64,000 nt of DNA from Cyanophora paradoxa (GCA_004431415.1 QPMI01000562.1:62001-126000); one strand, 5' to 3'; positions 52,697-62,350 are shown, counted from the first letter of the stretch. Notes: a model not told the origin generated them from the letters alone. Numbers and translations: made by a program.

Positions 52697-53664
52697 TCAC
52701 TTTATTCGTCTTATTAACCTGCTGAATTCTTTTTTGCGATGGATCTTTATGATATCATCTTTATTCACCTTTTGCAATTCTTGCTTCTTAAATCTCCTCT
52801 TCACTTCTTTCGTTTCCTCACCATCATTATCTTCAAGCACTTTGAAACGATTCCTATCAGCCTTTGCAACAGTGTAGACCTTCTGACTGAATTGCGCACC
52901 TTCTTTTTCAAATAACCCCTTTGGTTGCAAAACTCGAACTGTGTCTCCTGGTTTCACTTGATTAGTATCAGCCTCCTTTACACGATTGTTGTGAACAGTA
53001 TCCCTCATGTAAATAAATAACTGTTTATCTTCATTTGTATACACTGCATTTGGAGAGTCATTTTTCAATGCAGAATGGGGACTGCTATTATACAAGTCAA
53101 TTACATCACTAAGTAGATCGATCCATTTCGTGGTTCCCTTTGCTGTCATCGATTTTCTGAGATACTGTTTGAAAGTCCTAGTGAACCTATCAATTATCCC
53201 CAGTTTATCTCCTACTGTGATGTGGTCATCCTTTGCCACATCTGTGTATAGCATTACACCATGTTCACTGCACCAATTTCGGTATACTGCCTGGGAAAAC
53301 TCATTATCCCAGAGAGAGCATTAACTTTGCCTGCTTCTTGCTTGAACCTATTTAAAATGCTCGGGATCTCACTGCTGTTTTTAAAAGGATAAACAAATCC
53401 TTTGCGACTAAGTATGTCTACGAAACTAAGCATTTTGAAAATGCCATTGTTGGCAGTCTGAAACCCTCTGAAATATGTTATATCGATTTGAAACGATCTA
53501 GGCTTTGCCACTATGCGAAGAAACGATTTGGGTTTCCTTGGTTTCTTGTAAATTTGCTGGAGTTCTGAGTTTTTGAACTTCTTTTTCAACTCTTTTTCAT
53601 CAAAACTCACTTTTTCATTAATCAGTTTCTGCCTATACTTTTTGAATGATAATACACTATCCAT
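52697..53664 (-). pseudogene. rve-family (retroviral/polinton-type) integrase, frameshifted
   Basis: Two overlapping minus-strand frames make up one gene. The first (53664-53254) has a basic N-terminal part and the first catalytic Asp in FQIDITYFRGFQ, then MLSFVDILSRKGFVYPFKNS. The second (ending 52697) enters near 53320 with WDNEFSQAVYRNWCSEHGV, whose DNEF is the second catalytic Asp motif. It continues with GIIDRFTRTFKQYL, where the third catalytic residue, usually Glu, appears as Asp. The C-terminus has an SH3/chromo-like domain (VKPGDTVRVLQPKG, KVYTVAKADRNRFKVLE). The frame change lies in a CTCTCTCTGGG run at about 53310-53325. The start codon overlaps the stop of the upstream helicase gene. 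The enzyme would join viral ends to host DNA and create the 5-bp duplication. Confidence 0.85.
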
Positions 53665-56600
53665 TATTGGGCGGCACAGTTACACTTAATATGAGAGAGG
53701 AAACAATTTTTGGTAATGTGAGCCACAGCATTATTAATTCGATCTACCGAAATATCTTCAAAGTCCATGGCATTGTAGCATCGCAGGCAATGCCCATACT
53801 GCTTCCCATATCGCTGCTTGATCCAATCCCATGTGATGTAATCATGCTCATCGAATTGTCTGTTTGCTGCTCGGTCCTGATCCTTGTAAGTCGAAATCTT
53901 CTCGTTATTCTCTCTTTTCCACACTTTCCAGTGAGCCATTTCGAAATTATCATGGTAAATAACAACATCATCCAGCCTTGTGGTTCGAGTGAGAGCAACA
54001 TATAGCCACTTCTTTGAAACAAATGGCGCCCCAGTTTCGAACACGACTACCCTGTTCCCTTTGCAGCGAATCGTATCACCTTGAACAACATGGCAGGTGT
54101 TTGCGTAAGCCAGGGCGAAATGTTTGACTGCATCCCTGCTGAGAACAATCTCATCCTTCTTGTTGGCAATGTCAGCAATAATGAAACTGTCCTTTGAGAG
54201 CTTGACAATCTTGTAGACAAATCCATTATGAACTATCTTCCCACCCTTTGCAATACGAGTCTTTGCAACAACTTTGATCCCGCCAGCATAAATGGAAACA
54301 TTATCCCCGTAGTTCATTTTGTGAAGGGCTAGGTTCACCTCTGCACCCTTGCGGTTTGTATACACAATGCCTTTATCTGTCTTTGCCAATTCGTCCACAA
54401 CCTTGAACCCGTACTTTGCTAGGACCTCACTTACACTCAAACCTTTCTCGAATAAATCAATTCGAATTTGCTCAACCTTTCTGCGATCTTCCTCAGTCTC
54501 ATGGCGCTTGTTCACTTGGAGTAACAATTCGTTGGGGAACAGGCGATGGAGGATATCAAGGTAATACTCATCTTGATCAACACTCATATCCTGAATGGGT
54601 GGGTTCTGATACGGGTCACCTGTGGCAATGTATACCTTATCTGGGAACTGCTCATTCATGATGTGGTCCAGGGCTGCCAGTTCTCCAATCTTAAACTGAC
54701 AGATCTCATCAATAACAATGCAATCAAATTCTACCAAACCAGATGCATTCCCTCCTACGATTTCATCCATGTTCGACTCATCGATTTTGAGATGAAGGGC
54801 ATCATAGATTGTCTTCACATTTTTCAATCCTTGCTCTTTCATTTCCTTCACTCGCTTGTTGGTCGGAACAATATAGAGGGGATTTTTGAAACGCTTCCCA
54901 TATTCAACTGTCATGTGAGTCTTTCCAACTCCTGGAACTGATCCGAGAAGAACCCATCGTTTTTGTGTAGCCAGCAAATCACAAATCGCGGTTGTGTCAT
55001 ACTCATCAACCACAGAGTGTTTGGTATAACTGTAGTTCTCGATTTTCACAAAGTCAGTCGCTCTCTCAAACTTTCCGTAACGAATTCGTTTTGCCTCGAG
55101 GTCTTTCTTCTCACCTGAAAACTTTTTAGAAAAATTGGGGCAGCATTTCACACTGAATTTTCCAATATTCTCAAAGGCATTGCGATCGAATGACACTGGG
55201 GCAATGGGTTCATAAGCGATCCCATAAACACAATCGGTGTTCAAAGCGAGTGGTCGGATCTGCTGTTTAGCGAGTTCGACACACTTCTCATACATACACA
55301 TCCTCATAATTGACAAGAGGGTAGTGTACAATGGCATGAAGCCATCAATGAGCTGCTTTTCTGCTACCTGATTGACATAGTAGATATGGGGTTCGGTCAT
55401 CTCTTCCTCACACAGAACGAACTCTGTCTCCTCATAAGTGGCAAGAGTCTCACCAAAGAGGTAAATTTTAACCTCCCCTCCGTTCTGTTTCTGGAACTCG
55501 ATCGCATCGTCTCTGTTGTGGAAAATGGTGGTTTTCACTCTGCTATTTCGTTGCTTTCCAGTTTGCCCAATTGCACTCACCAAGATCTGCTTCTTATCAA
55601 CAGGATCGAGGTCGCTATCTAAGATTCGAGCAACTGTGTTGCCTGCAAGGTTGGGAATGAGTTTGTAAGGTCGCAGAACCGCTTTGATGGAGATGTCATC
55701 CTTGAAATCCTCGAAATGCTTTTTGAGAACCAAACCAGGAACGACATTGTACTTGGAATCAATGATCATCCTCTTGTATCTGTTGTAGGTGTTTGCTTCG
55801 TACTCCTTTCCGTTCTTGTCTTTGGCTTTGAAAAAGTATTTGTCGTCCAGTTTCACGTAATAGAAGCTGTATTCCTCGATTTGCTCTGCATCTGTGATTG
55901 TCACACTCTTGAAGACATCGAACTTGCTGAGAACAGGAACGAATTTGATCATCAAGGCTACAATGTAAGGGTATGCTTTGCACATATCGAACTCGTAAAT
56001 ATCTGTGTTATAGCGAATTTCATCAAAGGTCTCCTCATCCACATCAAAGAGACCACGAAGGGCAGTCTGCACTCCATTCTTGAATGCATTTATGGTTTGC
56101 TCATTGTAAGTACTCTTGTTGGAAGTGTTGATTAGAGACCTATACATATCCAGATTTAGTTTCTCGAATTTATCTCTGTACTCAGCATTCTTGAAGCTAA
56201 TCTCGAAAGCTGTTTCCACATCTGTATCGTTACCAGGTGGGGTCACGACAACATCCTTATCGTCAATAGTGAAACGAATATGGGTTGCCTTTCCGATTTG
56301 GGAGAACCCAGGTTGGACCTGATAATTATGCACCACAATGAACTCTCTGAGTAGTTCATCCAGTGAACCACCATAGCAGATTCGAATGCTCGATTGGTTC
56401 TTTGGATTGTCAGACCTGACAATTCTCAGAATGTCATCGGGATTTGTGGCAAACTCCTTGAACCTTCTTTGCTTTATAATCTTGTAACGAGAACTGAGTG
56501 GAACATTGGTATCTTTTGGCTTGGAGCCATTGAAGGACTGTGTGAGAGCCTTAATATTGTGATTTAACAAATACATGTGACCATTCTCAATCTTCACATA

Positions 56601-56927
56601 TGCAACAGAAGGGGTCAAGTGTGTGTTCCTGGTCTTGGGCAGGAAAGTCAGTTCAGGGACAGGGGTCCTGTCGTCCTTTCCAATTGTAACCATGCCTAGG
56701 CGCAGTGGGTCAAGAACCTTCTCCGAAATGGACTTGAAAGAAATGCCCCAATCATCTCCTTCAACAGGGTCGCGCCCATTTACCATCTTAAAAAGTCCAT
56801 TGTAAGACCAATCGATGCGCTTGTATTTCCCTTTGGTCTTAGCCTTCTCAAATGCTCCTCCAAACCATTTGATGAGGACATCGAAAACACACTTGCCAAC
56901 CTTGAATGAGTTGCCTTTCAAGAACAT
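53664..56927 (-). CDS. replication protein: PolB-like domain fused to SF1 helicase and HNH-like zinc domain
   Basis: 1087 codons, intact. The N-terminal half resembles family-B DNA polymerases: a motif A-like YEFDMCKAYPYIVAL near residue 314 and a motif C-like LALNTDCVYGI near 564, where N-T-D replaces D-T-D. The middle is a superfamily 1 helicase: Walker A LGSVPGVGKTH (about 660-670), Walker B CIVIDEIC (about 740), motif III ATGDPYQNPP, and late motifs TCHVVQGDTI and YVALTRTTR. The C-terminus (about 1045-1087) has HCLRC, ISVDRINN, a His and NCFLSHIKCN, as in HNH/endonuclease VII-like zinc modules. It should copy and unwind the viral genome. Pol assignment is motif-level only; a degenerate polymerase is possible. 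Confidence 0.82.
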   Translation of the reverse strand: MFLKGNSFKVGKCVFDVLIKWFGGAFEKAKTKGKYKRIDWSYNGLFKMVNGRDPVEGDDWGISFKSISEKVLDPLRLGMVTIGKDDRTPVPELTFLPKTRNTHLTPSVAYVKIENGHMYLLNHNIKALTQSFNGSKPKDTNVPLSSRYKIIKQRRFKEFATNPDDILRIVRSDNPKNQSSIRICYGGSLDELLREFIVVHNYQVQPGFSQIGKATHIRFTIDDKDVVVTPPGNDTDVETAFEISFKNAEYRDKFEKLNLDMYRSLINTSNKSTYNEQTINAFKNGVQTALRGLFDVDEETFDEIRYNTDIYEFDMCKAYPYIVALMIKFVPVLSKFDVFKSVTITDAEQIEEYSFYYVKLDDKYFFKAKDKNGKEYEANTYNRYKRMIIDSKYNVVPGLVLKKHFEDFKDDISIKAVLRPYKLIPNLAGNTVARILDSDLDPVDKKQILVSAIGQTGKQRNSRVKTTIFHNRDDAIEFQKQNGGEVKIYLFGETLATYEETEFVLCEEEMTEPHIYYVNQVAEKQLIDGFMPLYTTLLSIMRMCMYEKCVELAKQQIRPLALNTDCVYGIAYEPIAPVSFDRNAFENIGKFSVKCCPNFSKKFSGEKKDLEAKRIRYGKFERATDFVKIENYSYTKHSVVDEYDTTAICDLLATQKRWVLLGSVPGVGKTHMTVEYGKRFKNPLYIVPTNKRVKEMKEQGLKNVKTIYDALHLKIDESNMDEIVGGNASGLVEFDCIVIDEICQFKIGELAALDHIMNEQFPDKVYIATGDPYQNPPIQDMSVDQDEYYLDILHRLFPNELLLQVNKRHETEEDRRKVEQIRIDLFEKGLSVSEVLAKYGFKVVDELAKTDKGIVYTNRKGAEVNLALHKMNYGDNVSIYAGGIKVVAKTRIAKGGKIVHNGFVYKIVKLSKDSFIIADIANKKDEIVLSRDAVKHFALAYANTCHVVQGDTIRCKGNRVVVFETGAPFVSKKWLYVALTRTTRLDDVVIYHDNFEMAHWKVWKRENNEKISTYKDQDRAANRQFDEHDYITWDWIKQRYGKQYGHCLRCYNAMDFEDISVDRINNAVAHITKNCFLSHIKCNCAAQ

Positions 56928-56982
56928 TTCCCTGAATGTAGTGGCTTGGGGTTCCCTTCGTTTTTAATGAAATTCGAAATAA

Positions 56983-57712
56983 TCATGGAGCGTTTGTATT
57001 GTCTCTGAGGACTTGTTCATTTCTTGGGATGTATTCTTCATTATCTGTCGTGATGACTCTTTCAATTGTCATAATATCAGGGTAGGTATCTTGCTCAATT
57101 AGTTTTAGGTAGCGGAAATCTTGATTGTTCGAGTTAAACTCAATAACTGCTGCAATAAATTCAGCAATGACAGTCCCTCAACACATGGGAACGTATTGAA
57201 GGTGGATTGAACCAGACCGAGAGCATTCAGAAAAGCTGCCTTGGTACACTGGATACCAAAGGGCGATTGTTCCGAAGCCTCTTCGATTCGATGTAGGTCA
57301 CACCATTCTCAGTCACTCTGTTCGCATTTGCGGGAGCCTGTTCGCCCTCTTGCAACTCACGGAAGAGTCTCACATTCAGGGTGACCATGTTTCCAGGTGA
57401 GTTTTCAACAAACTCACGAAGGTTAGCCATCATCTGCTGGAAAGGAGTCAATCGCTTCCGCTCCCTCGCTTGCTCTGCTTTCTTGTTTTGCTTCTCAACA
57501 TTCTTAGCGGCTCTCTCAGCCCTCTTCTCCTTCTTCTCTTGCTTGCGGACCACACGAGGATTGATGATACCATTGAGAGTATCGCGAATATCAATCAATG
57601 ATTGCAAGCGGAGCCTGCGGTTGATCGTCCTTTCCGAAAAGTAATTCACTTGCTCCTCGCTCAGAATCTTATTTGCAATTCTGTTTCCAGGGCGAGGCAT
57701 TTCTTCGTTCAC
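56983..57712 (-). pseudogene. basic coiled-coil protein of the virus, with frameshifted C-terminal part
   Basis: ATG 57712 opens MNEEMPRPGNRIANKILSEE. A Lys/Glu/Arg/Ala-rich helix follows (QEKKEKRAERAAKNVEKQNK), then LTPFQQMMANLREFVENSPG. The first frame ends at 57227. Coding-like sequence continues in a second frame (PFGIQCTKAAFLNALGLVQS, TFNTFPCVEG) and a third (TVIAEFIAAVIEFNSNNQDF, LKLIEQDTYPDIMTIERV), ending at TGA 56983-56985. Two single-base-type frame changes, near 57258 and 57180, are needed. Function unknown; a DNA-binding or core protein is possible from its charge. Confidence 0.6.
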
Positions 57713-57941
57713 TCTATTAATATATACCTACAAAAGTTTTCCTTAAATACTTTTATACTCGCGTCAATTTTTTCCGGCAAAACCAAAAGTCTCCGACAAA
57801 ATAAATTTAGTCGAGGGCATTCATAAAAATAACAAAGGGTTGGCTCGATCATCGAACTCTAAAAATAACAGAATGATTATATTTGTGGTTCCAGCGCGTT
57901 TCCCACGGGTTTCTCAGAGCAGATCGCGCTGAGAAAAACGA

Positions 57942-58198
57942 TTAACAGAGATATTTCGATTTGCGACCACGGTTAGAATACGGGACACCATAGAGATACT
58001 TCACAAAGCAGACTGCATTGGAAGCATAGAGACGCTGGGAACTCTCAACGATCTTCATGGCTCTGTAACACTCATCAGTATGGTATAAGTCACGCATTTG
58101 CTTTGCAAATCTGGCATTGTACTTTTCAAATATTCCTGACCTTTTTCAGTTTTACGATAACGATAAGTAGCACGCTTCTGAGCCTCACTGATTGGCAT
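57942..58198 (-). pseudogene. small basic viral ORF, about 86 residues, frameshifted
   Basis: ATG at 58198 opens MPISEAQKRATYRYRKTEKG. After about 24 codons the coding-like sequence moves to another frame (FEKYNARFAKQMRDLYHTDE, SSQRLYASNAVCFVKYLYGV) and ends at TAA 57942-57944. The 257-bp span is not a multiple of three. The SEAQKRAT-x-x-Y-R start resembles small basic proteins seen in algal viruses. Upstream lies a TTAATATAT box shared with the neighbouring gene. No function is known. Confidence 0.5.
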
Positions 58199-58547
58199 GT
58201 TGTCCTTTTCTACTCTCTTAATATATGTTAAGAAATCTTTAAGTAGTTTTTCTGTCTGTATATAGCGAATAAACTCCTGTCAAATTTTGGTCCCGATTGC
58301 AGAGCATCCAGTACGAAAGAAGATGCTGGAAAAATGATAAAGCCACCGATACCCAGAAGGTTCACTTGTCGGCTGCAAGTTTCTACCACTGAACCCGGTA
58401 GAACAGGTGATTAAAGTGATTTACCTATGGATATTTCACTTCGCTCTACAACGCCTCCATAAAAATGAAGAAGTTTTGAGCCTACGGGATAGGATTGGTT
58501 ACGTAGCGCTAACAATGTTTGAGAAATTATATTATTCAGATTGATCC
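58199..58547. other. viral intergenic region
   Basis: About 350 bp without an ORF that can be supported. The right end is the 3' flank of the 253-codon gene. Box-like CTCTTAATATATG lies at 58214-58226. Confidence 0.4.
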
Positions 58548-59309
58548 TTAACGGCGATAACCGGGTCTTATACCAAGCTTGGCGAATCCAGAGACCATTG
58601 GGGCAGCATTTGGAATCGAGTTGACTGGATCAGCCTGCGAAGTGGCAACCCGAAGGATCGACTTATTGAGAACCGGCAAATCCGTTTTGTTGGAGTCTTG
58701 ATACTCAATGGTCTTTGCAATCAATTCTGTAGGTGAGTCTTTTGCCACATGAACAGGTTCGGGAATAACTTCATGGGTTACTTCTGGTTTCTTCTCAACC
58801 TTTTCCTTTGTGATTGGCTGTTCCTTGATCTTGTTTTCGTTTTTGGTCTCTGCTGCAATACCATCAACAAGACTCTTAGCATACTGATATGTTACAGATT
58901 TCAGTCCACCAGTGGTTGAACGAATAAAGTAGCGGTTGCGATGGTCTTTCTCGGAATAGGTTGAGTAGAGTCGCTCACCACCATCAAGCAGTTTCAGCAG
59001 TGTCGATGATGAGGCAACCTTGTCCTTTGTGGATGATTTGAACTGTCCTTTCTTGATTCCTCGTTTGGCTCCGGGCATGCGGTTCAGTGGGACTTGGTCA
59101 ACAAGGGCATTATCATCATTACTGTTTTTCGTAGTGGCTTGGGTGAATTGGTTTCGTTCTTTATGGACTTCCTTTTCGAGGTCACCAGTTCCGTATGCAG
59201 CGAGTCCTTTCGATTTCTTATACCAGTTCCTTCCATTCTCACCATTGCCAACATCCGCTTCAGCGGCTGGTTTGGCTAAGAAATTCTTGGGTTGAGTCTT
59301 GCGAGCCAT
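58548..59309 (-). CDS. uncharacterised viral protein, 253 residues, Lys-rich
   Basis: Intact minus-strand ORF starting MARKTQPKNFLAKPAAEADV. It is hydrophilic and Lys/Asn/Ser-rich, with KRGIKKGQFKSSTKDK, a short ordered-looking segment (TLLKLLDGGERLYSTYSEKD, RYFIRSTTGGLKSVTYQYAK), and a Glu/Lys/Val/Pro linker (KEKVEKKPEVTHEVIPEPVH). No membrane segment or known motif. Its place next to the penton gene on the same strand suggests a virion component or DNA-condensing protein, which is inference only. Confidence 0.7.
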   Translation of the reverse strand: MARKTQPKNFLAKPAAEADVGNGENGRNWYKKSKGLAAYGTGDLEKEVHKERNQFTQATTKNSNDDNALVDQVPLNRMPGAKRGIKKGQFKSSTKDKVASSSTLLKLLDGGERLYSTYSEKDHRNRYFIRSTTGGLKSVTYQYAKSLVDGIAAETKNENKIKEQPITKEKVEKKPEVTHEVIPEPVHVAKDSPTELIAKTIEYQDSNKTDLPVLNKSILRVATSQADPVNSIPNAAPMVSGFAKLGIRPGYRR

Positions 59310-59345
59310 TTGTAATATTGAAACAAATTTATTCTACAGTATTTC

Positions 59346-60233
59346 CTATGACCGTGAGAACGGCAGGTAGAGTCCCTCCAACTCTTTTATGACATTCTTC
59401 AATGCTTTTTTCGTCAGATCTTTATCATCTTCAGTAATCAGTTCAAGAGTCATCGACCAGTCGGTAGTAATGTCTGCTGTGGCTCCATTCCAGTAAGAAA
59501 GTCTCACATCTAGAGTCTCAACCTCAACCAAGCCATTCTGCTCGTGAACGATCATGGAATTATTCGATGAATCATATTTTAATAGACTGCCAACCGTTTG
59601 GTCAATCTCAATTTTCGCGATAGCATTGTTATCTCGTTTGTTATTGCTCACATATCTTCCTTTCAGTGGATCAACATGAAGAAGCAAATAGGAATTAAAT
59701 AGTAGATCTAATGGCATTTCACTATCAATGTAGTGAGCATAAGTAAAGGCTCCAACTGTGACATTAGATGATAGAGGACTCGATTGGTACAGTGTGTTAG
59801 CATTTTCAAAACCACAGAAATTGGCTAAGAGTTGAGTGTTCATAGTGATTGAGAATGGAACCTCACACATGAACCTTAGAAGCAATGTTGTGGGATCATA
59901 GGTTACATAGAAATGGCGAGTGTAAGTTCCGCCACCCGCTTGATTATAGGGCTGGGATCCAATGCGAGCGATCAGATAATTCACCAGTGAATCCGGTGTA
60001 TATGCACCTCGGAGGACTTCGTTGTTTCTATTCTTTGGGTTCCCAGCATTATCGAGTGTTTGTGTGGTGAGGGTTCCTACTTCAGAGAGGTTGTAAAGAT
60101 TGTGAAACATCTCAAAGTTCGTTACTCGACAGGCTCTGACCTTTTGGATCGCATAAGGGAGTCTGTATGTGAAATTAGTTGGGGTTCCATCCGATCGGTC
60201 CCTGGAATCAATATTGAGATAGTAACGCGTCAT
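59346..60233 (-). CDS. minor capsid (penton-like) protein
   Basis: Intact 295-codon ORF. It opens with TRYYLNIDSRDRSDGTPTNF, the N-terminal l-x-I-D-S-R-D-R pattern shared by minor capsid/penton proteins of polinton-like viruses and virophages. Beta-rich segments typical of a single jelly roll follow (VRACRVTNFEMFHNLYNL, LLLRFMCEVPFSITM, LLHVDPLKGRYVSNN, VETLDVRLSYWNG, WSMTLELITEDD). Pentons close the fivefold vertices of the icosahedral capsid. It is divergently arranged with the MCP gene, 52 bp away. Confidence 0.8.
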   Translation of the reverse strand: MTRYYLNIDSRDRSDGTPTNFTYRLPYAIQKVRACRVTNFEMFHNLYNLSEVGTLTTQTLDNAGNPKNRNNEVLRGAYTPDSLVNYLIARIGSQPYNQAGGGTYTRHFYVTYDPTTLLLRFMCEVPFSITMNTQLLANFCGFENANTLYQSSPLSSNVTVGAFTYAHYIDSEMPLDLLFNSYLLLHVDPLKGRYVSNNKRDNNAIAKIEIDQTVGSLLKYDSSNNSMIVHEQNGLVEVETLDVRLSYWNGATADITTDWSMTLELITEDDKDLTKKALKNVIKELEGLYLPFSRS

Positions 60234-60285
60234 TCTGTTTAATAAAGCATTTTAAAAATTTCTTTTGGTATTTTAAACATAAGAG
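60234..60285. promoter_or_regulatory. bidirectional capsid-gene promoter region
   Basis: 52 bp separate the divergent penton and MCP start codons. The gap is AT-rich, with two TTTTAAA boxes (GCATTTTAAAAATT and GGTATTTTAAACAT), one nearer each gene. Confidence 0.5.
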
Positions 60286-61511
60286 ATGGCACTCACTGGA
60301 ACTACCCTGAAGGAACTCCTCGTAACTCCCGGTTCCGATCAAATTTATCTTTCCCCTGGTCTCCAAATCGGAACCAACCCCAAATACAAACCATTCCTCG
60401 AGCAAGTTCGTCCCCGGGGCAACACTTTTGGCTTCAAGAATACCGCTTACTTTGATCTACCTCGCAAGCAACTCCTTGCTGGTGTTTCGCTCTATTTCAA
60501 GATTGCCACTGGTGGTGGTGTAGCCTGCACCCTCCCCAATGGTGGTTCTTCTTTTATTAATGAGGTCCGTTTCGTTCATGGTGGTTTCAAGTATATTATC
60601 CCTGGTGATTGGATCACTGTAAACGCCCTGGTCGATAATGATCACGCTACCATGAGCAGCATGTATGCTTCTCTCGGTTACTTCAAAGAGACAGATCGTG
60701 AAAGCACAGATGAAGCAATGGAATACATCGTTAGAATCCCCGCTGCTTTCTGGAAGAAGCTTATTTCCCATTATGTACGCTAGCCGATATGCCAACAATC
60801 GAGGTTGATTTCCGTGATGCTGCGATTGTCCAAGTTCCGGCTGGTGGATCTGTAACCTTTGCGGATTGCTCTCTGATCTGCCAATTCGTAAACATTGCTT
60901 CGGCTGAGGCTGAGACACTCCTTAAAATGGCGAACGAACAAGGTGGCATTCGCATCCCGATCACAGAGGTCATTCACAAGAAGACCCGAGCGCTCAAAAC
61001 CGCTGATGCTGGTGAATCTGTTGAGGTTACACTCGCTAATGTTTCTGGTCTGGTTCACTCGATTCTGATGACTGTTCGAGAGGTGAACAAACTTAACACC
61101 TACACTCACTCGGATTTCTGCGGTCATGAATCTGCTGTTAAGATTGATCAGTTCCAGATCTTCCACAACAATCGCTCCCTGGATATATCTAACAAACCCA
61201 TTTCCGGTTTCCTCTCTGCTGTCAATCACATTCCTTCTCACTACAAGGGTGTTACTGTGGGCAATACCACGTACGGATTCGAGTCTGGAAATGTTTACGG
61301 AATTGTTCTTTCCAAGTCTGGAAAAGATTCGCTTCGGAACTCGGTTATGGGTTACCAGGATTTCTTCAACAGCAGCTCGAGTTACATGGATCTCACTGTT
61401 TCCGGATGCACTGATGCCGCTCCTGTTCAGGTTGATATCTATGCCCTCCGACACAATGTTATGGTACTTAATGGCTACAACATCTCTACCCTGAAAGTCT
61501 CGAACTTCTAA
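60286..61511 (+). pseudogene. major capsid protein (double-jelly-roll type), frameshifted
   Basis: The first frame (60286-60783) opens MALTGTTLKELLVTPGSDQI and includes FGFKNTAYFDLPRKQLLAGV and FINEVRFVHGGFKYIIPGDW. It ends at a TAG after WKKLISHYVR. The second frame continues from about 60780 with TIEVDFRDAAIVQVPAGGSV and runs through LTANVSG-like and VNKLNTYTHSDFCGHESA, SGFLSAVNHIPSHYKGV and VDIYALRHNVMVLNGYNIST to 61511. Combined length is about 407 codons, usual for PLV/virophage-type MCPs. A one- or two-base indel near 60775-60785 explains the break. Position beside the penton gene and ahead of the ATPase supports the call, which is otherwise by fold-like pattern. Confidence 0.78.
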
Positions 61512-61591
61512 AGTTCTTTTCTTTTGTTAGTGTAGGAAGCGCAATTATTTGTAGGTGTGTACTTTATTTTGTTTTTTATCTTATTACTGTA

Positions 61592-62350
61592 ATGGATAAC
61601 ACAGTAAATCTTGATGATATTCCGGAGTTCGATCCGAGTAAGACGGTTCGAATCCCGACAAGAATTTTGAATGTTGGTCGCTCCAATACAGGTAAGACAA
61701 TGTTCACAAAATACTTACTTTACGAGCTTCGTGACAAGATCGATCAAATCGTTATATTTAGTTCAACAGCTTTTACTGGACAATTCAATGACATCACCCA
61801 TCCCGATAACATCTATGAAGAGTGGGATGATAACATTGTTTTGAGATTGATCAGTATGCAAAAGAAACGAATTGAGAATAACGAAAAGCGAAATAACCTA
61901 GTTATCATACTCGATGACATGATAGGTTCAAATTTGGATATGCATAATTCGGCTGTGTTATCTAAATTAGTAACGAGTGGAAGACATTATTCAATCTCGG
62001 TAATCTTTAATGTTCAGCGTTTGTGTTCTATTTCTACTACCATTCGTCGCAATGTGGAGTTCGTTGTATTTTTCAATATTCTTGGGAACGAGAAAGAGTT
62101 CAATTGCGCCTTTGATGAGTACAATGGTGGTTTGGATAAGAAGACCTACAAGGAATTGCATAGACTATGGGGTTATAATTACCAAACTGTCATAGCTAGC
62201 CTGCAAGGTTATGATATCAAGACCTATACTGATAGAGCAGTACTAACAGATGATGATATGAAGGGTTTTAAGAAGTTTGTGAAGAGAAAAGCAATTAAAA
62301 GGGGTCAGATGGCTCGGATTCAACGAGAAATGACCACAATCAGTGTGTGA
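61592..62350 (+). CDS. A32-like (FtsK/HerA superfamily) genome-packaging ATPase
   Basis: Intact 252-codon ORF. Walker A is ILNVGRSNTGKTMFTK (about residues 26-40), Walker B is NLVIILDDMIG (about 102-112), and the following LVTSGRHYSISVIFNVQ is the sensor/arginine region typical of the poxvirus A32-type family. A basic C-terminus follows (KKFVKRKAIKRGQ). The enzyme pumps viral DNA into the capsid. It follows the MCP on the same strand after 80 bp of T-rich DNA that may hold its promoter. Confidence 0.92.
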   Translation: MDNTVNLDDIPEFDPSKTVRIPTRILNVGRSNTGKTMFTKYLLYELRDKIDQIVIFSSTAFTGQFNDITHPDNIYEEWDDNIVLRLISMQKKRIENNEKRNNLVIILDDMIGSNLDMHNSAVLSKLVTSGRHYSISVIFNVQRLCSISTTIRRNVEFVVFFNILGNEKEFNCAFDEYNGGLDKKTYKELHRLWGYNYQTVIASLQGYDIKTYTDRAVLTDDDMKGFKKFVKRKAIKRGQMARIQREMTTISV

